Assembly: GCA_017453465.1 (NCBI GenBank)
Contig: JAFTEV010000010.1
Coordinates: forward strand, 22,050-86,049
Source of the DNA: Bacteroidaceae bacterium
GTDB taxonomy: Bacteria; Bacteroidota; Bacteroidia; Bacteroidales; Bacteroidaceae
DNA length: 64,000 nucleotides
Direction: 5' to 3'
The translations under genes were made by a program, and so were the position numbers. The first letter of the stretch is position 1; the number at the start of each line of letters is the position of its first letter. Shown here piece after piece: positions 63,746 through 64,000 of the stretch. Below the pieces are notes generated by a model. The model was not told the origin of the DNA. It did no database searches and worked only from the letters and a program-made list of their open reading frames with translations.

Positions 63746-63805
63746 ATGAAGAATTTATGCTTAGTGCTTTTCGTTTTGTCGCCATATCTCTTAACCCAAC
63801 TTTAA
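63746..63805 (+). pseudogene. Signal-peptide fragment interrupted by an insertion element
   Basis: ATG at 63746 reads MKNLCLVLFVLSPYLLTQL and then stops. This is a clean signal peptide with nothing behind it, immediately before DNA that leads into a transposase gene. The likeliest reading is a secreted-protein gene split by the element. Confidence 0.45.
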
Positions 63806-63910
63806 CGCTTTGATATTTTTTCAAAAAAGTTACATTTGATTTACAGTCAGTTAGCAACGGAAAGAGTTCAAAACCCCATTGTAGAACACAGCGGTAAAAA
63901 TAATTATGCT

Positions 63911-64000
63911 TACCTTTGCGGCATGAATTTCACGTCGCAGATGAGATACAACCCGGAGAATGGTGAGTACGAGAAGTACTACCGGCTGAAGGAGTCCTAC
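63911..64000 (+). mobile_element. Start of an IS4/IS1634-type transposase gene, cut by the window edge
   Basis: TACCTTTG at 63911-63918 precedes an ATG at 63923. The 26 visible codons read MNFTSQMRYNPENGEYEKYY then RLKESY. Transposases of the IS1634-like group in Bacteroidales begin with this QMRYNP...YYRLxESYR pattern. The left end of the element is probably near 63795-63840, but terminal repeats cannot be confirmed without the right end. Confidence 0.65.

Overview
The window reads as chromosome of a member of the Bacteroidales, most likely a Prevotella-type organism. Three things point there. Promoters repeatedly show the Bacteroidetes -7 box TAnnTTTG, often with a TTG about 19-21 bases upstream. 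The gene order rpsU - xer recombinase - hpf - tRNA-Thr - tuf - tRNA-Trp - secE - nusG - rplKAJL - rpoBC is the one I know from this group. The accessory proteins are also typical: a PgQC-like glutaminyl cyclase, a BspA-type leucine-rich repeat protein, dockerin-like tails, a VTC/DUF4956 cluster and GH43/GH16 enzymes. The species assignment is inference.

Layout. 1-12 kb: a zinc-less sirtuin, two exported proteins behind a candidate structured RNA, a peptidase C26/M19 fusion, mutS with a DUF4954 beta-helix protein, a lipoprotein glutaminyl cyclase, sufE and a HI0933/BaiN-type flavoprotein. 12.4-16.4 kb: two toxin-antitoxin remnants in which the antitoxin is intact and the toxin has lost its middle, a surface protein with a small ORF behind it, and a LOG-family protein. 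16.5-21.5 kb: GH43, a SulP transporter and two glycosyltransferases. 21.8-30.5 kb: a large multidomain surface protein, then a tight operon frr - VTC domain - DUF4956 - outer-membrane barrel - Cthe_2159-like lipoprotein. 30.5-37 kb: class I fumarase, a TPR protein, rsgA, an AraC regulator and a two-domain esterase. 37.2-39.7 kb: an AT-rich accessory island (TerB-like plus three unknown genes) with a structured leader. 39.7-46.2 kb: metH-metF-bcp and FHA-GH16. 46.8-61.4 kb: the translation/transcription core. 61.8-64 kb: dockerin-tailed surface proteins, a decayed gene, and the start of an IS element that seems to have split a secreted-protein gene.

The most unusual feature is the repeat content. 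At least four families recur: AATTGTCAAATT-type and CCTCATTCCT-type short tandems; a long hairpin built on GTAGGCAAT/ATTGCCTAC (five copies); a hairpin with a conserved core and interchangeable arms (three copies); and TATAG/CTGAG tandems. They are not confined to spacers. They encode or overlap signal peptides of several exported proteins, supply the last codons of others, and fill both interdomain linkers of MetH. I see no rRNA operon, no CRISPR array and no prophage.
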